Below are positions 62,512-64,000 of a DNA stretch of 64,000 nt, piece after piece. The position numbers and the translations under genes are program-made. The stretch's first letter is position 1. Each line of letters starts with the position of its first letter. The stretch is from positions 1 to 64,000 of the forward strand of contig JAQMWT010000534.1 of assembly GCA_029834535.1 (NCBI GenBank). Direction: 5' to 3'. Origin of the DNA: Chrysophaeum taylorii. Its lineage: Eukaryota > Sar > Pelagophyceae > Pelagomonadales > Pelagomonadaceae. The notes under the pieces were generated by a model. That model was not told the DNA's origin. It made no database searches and saw only the letters and a program-made list of their open reading frames with translations.

Positions 62512-63850
62512 ACTGGGAACGAGTGCGACGGAACGTCCTGTTTGCTCGAGAATCATGGCGCGCGAGGCGTGCGATGCGTTCGGCTGGGATTTATTTATTT
62601 CAGCAAGGAGATGAGGAACGGTGGCCTTGCAGGTATTGCGAAGCGGCTGGGGACCTATCATCATCATCGGAGTCGAGGTGCACCGAAAGGAGCAAAACGC
62701 GCGCGTGAACCATCCAAGCAAACGACTCCAACCCCCCGGCCGCAGCAGCGCAGCCGCAGCCGCAGCCGCCGCGGGGAGACACTCGATGCAAGTGACGAGA
62801 GCGTGGTCGAGATGACGCACTCTGCGCGGCGGCTCGGCTTTGGCGAGGAGGAGGAGGAGGAGGAGGAGGAGGACGACGACGACGAGCTTATGACCATGGG
62901 CACCGAGACCATGGAAGCAGGTTGGGAGGTCATGGACGACAACGACGAGGACGACGAGATCGAGCCCCTGTCCGACGCCTCCACCAAGGCCACCCTCAAC
63001 AGGGACGGCACGCTCTGCACGCCGCGATGCACCGTGTCAAGCGGTAAGTATGAGCTCGCAGTAGTCGCCGCCGCTGGTGATTACAAGATCAGCGCAACCA
63101 AGAACCACACCGGCAAGCACGAGACAGGCGAGCGAGCCGCGCCCATTAAGAACGAATTCAAGGTGCGTTCTCTGAACCATTCGAGGTGGGGAATCGCGCG
63201 GACCACCGCTCTCAGTGCAGATCATAGCAAGGTGACGCTTTTTCCCTGGCCTGCGAGTTCCGCAAGAACAAGCCGTGCTGCCCGGCCAAGGCGAAGCTCG
63301 TTTACCACATTCGCTGCCGGTCAGGTTGAGCTCTACTTCAGCGGCGAGCCGCAGAACGACGCCAGCGACCTCAGCGACACCCGGCAATGTCGTCGAGGTC
63401 TTCTCCCGCGGCTGCTCGAGGGCCCTATCCCGGCGCGCGCTTCGCTGCCGACCCCAAACCCCGCGCCATACCCATCCGCCAGTGGCTCGTGGACACCGGC
63501 CTTATTTACAAGAACCAGTTCAAGTTGCACAAGGGCAACAGAAATCGGAGGCAGCTGATGCGCTTCGTCCGCCGTATGCGCATCAAGCTTGCTGCTCAGT
63601 AGAGCCTGTCAGTGGGCGACATGGTTGCGTACACGGTCTTGATATGGTTGACGGTCGTGACCTTATTGCCCACGTTCTAGCAGCTGTCCCAAATTCTGGC
63701 ACCATTACAACAAGTGCAAGCACGTTCTCGCTCTCGCCATCCGCCTGAAGAAGCACGTTCAAGTCCCGGAAGACACACACGATCATCCTGCCCTTCCGCA
63801 AGCGCCGGCGTGGTCGCGGTGCGCGAAAGTGCGCGGCGGATAGAGGCGCG
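62482..63850 (+). CDS. FLYWCH/SWIM-like zinc-finger protein, probably with introns or indels
   Basis: The frame from 62482 is open for 358 codons. It has a basic Arg/Ser stretch (RPQQRSRSRSRR), a long Glu/Asp run near 62847-62885, and a conserved-looking part (GKYELAVVAAAGDYKISATK, NEFKVRSLNHSRWGIART). Near 63250-63330 another frame reads CEFRKNKPCCPAKAKLVYHI, like the end of a FLYWCH-type finger (C..C.AK). Next, 63387-63602 reads IPIRQWLVDTGLIYKNQFKL and RNRRQLMRFVRRMRIKL. Near 63685-63770 a frame gives CPKFWHHYNKCKHVLALAIR, the typical end of a SWIM finger (CxH then VLALA). Such finger pairs occur in MULE-type transposases and related host regulators. A DDE core is not seen. The true start and splice pattern are unknown. 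Confidence 0.45.
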
Positions 63851-64000
63851 TTGAGCGCGAAGCCTGCTCGACATCGCGGGACATCGCGGCCGCAACTAAG
63901 CCCGCTGCCGTTTCCCAACCTCGTCAATTCCCACTATTCCAGGCGCGTCTGCCAAACCACCTCACCCCAACCCACCCCACACTTCATCCCATCCCAACAG

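Overview
The window looks like nuclear DNA of a microbial eukaryote, most likely an alga with a plastid. The evidence is a mixture of retrotransposon, Helitron and cut-and-paste transposon remains, the absence of bacterial operon layout, and several large proteins made of tandem 37-residue repeats ending in a RAP domain. Such repeats (called HPR, related to OPR) are typical of organelle RNA-binding proteins in algae and alveolates. I cannot name the species. The type of RAP repeat suggests a secondary-plastid lineage, such as an ochrophyte or a relative; this is inference only.

Layout. 0-1.7 kb: 3' part of a Ty1/copia pol gene. 1.9-2.95 kb: tail fragment of a Helitron helicase. 2.95-5.28 kb: AT-richer, coding-like, unassigned DNA. 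5.3-10.9 kb: a decayed Ty3/gypsy element (RT, RNase H and integrase recognisable). 10.9-12.0 kb: unassigned coding-like DNA. 12.5-14.3 kb: copy 1 of an unclassified repeat family (here 'E') rich in CAAACTTG boxes. 14.3-15.7 kb: a minus-strand gene for a Cys-rich, membrane-anchored protein. 15.9-17.05 kb: broken RAP gene. 17.4-17.8 kb: inverted Helitron fragment. 17.8-19.3 kb: a gene-like cassette that recurs twice more. 19.3-20.7 kb: second broken RAP gene. 20.9-23.2 kb: a small element with LTR-like direct repeats and a gag-like gene. 23.7-26.3 kb: unassigned, frameshifted minus-strand gene. 26.3-28.0 kb: E copy 2, inverted. 28.0-29.0 kb: an intact 260-residue gene. 29.7-32.4 kb: frameshifted RAP gene with 12 repeats.

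32.5-39.7 kb and 41.9-49.2 kb are two copies of a roughly 7.2 kb segmental duplication in direct orientation. Each holds the cassette, an intergenic stretch and an intact, very large RAP gene (25 and 24 repeats). Two Helitron tails in tandem (39.8-41.94 kb) lie exactly between them. 49.2-50.7 kb: frameshifted Harbinger-type transposase, with a convergent degraded gene at 50.8-52.2 kb. 52.2-53.6 and 58.4-59.9 kb: arms of a large inverted repeat enclosing a hAT-like relic, a pentanucleotide array and a sixth RAP relic. 60.2-61.8 kb: E copy 3. 62.5-63.9 kb: a gene with an acidic region and a FLYWCH/SWIM-like zinc-binding C-terminus.

The RAP/HPR genes are the main biological signal. Six copies in different states of growth and decay, with 25, 24, 12, about 2, 1 and 0 repeats, sit among and seem to have been moved by mobile elements. 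Only the two genes in the segmental duplication, the 28.0 kb gene and perhaps the 14.3 kb and 62.5 kb genes look potentially functional. Most of the rest is transposon debris. Introns were not resolved, so some apparent frameshifts could be splice junctions.
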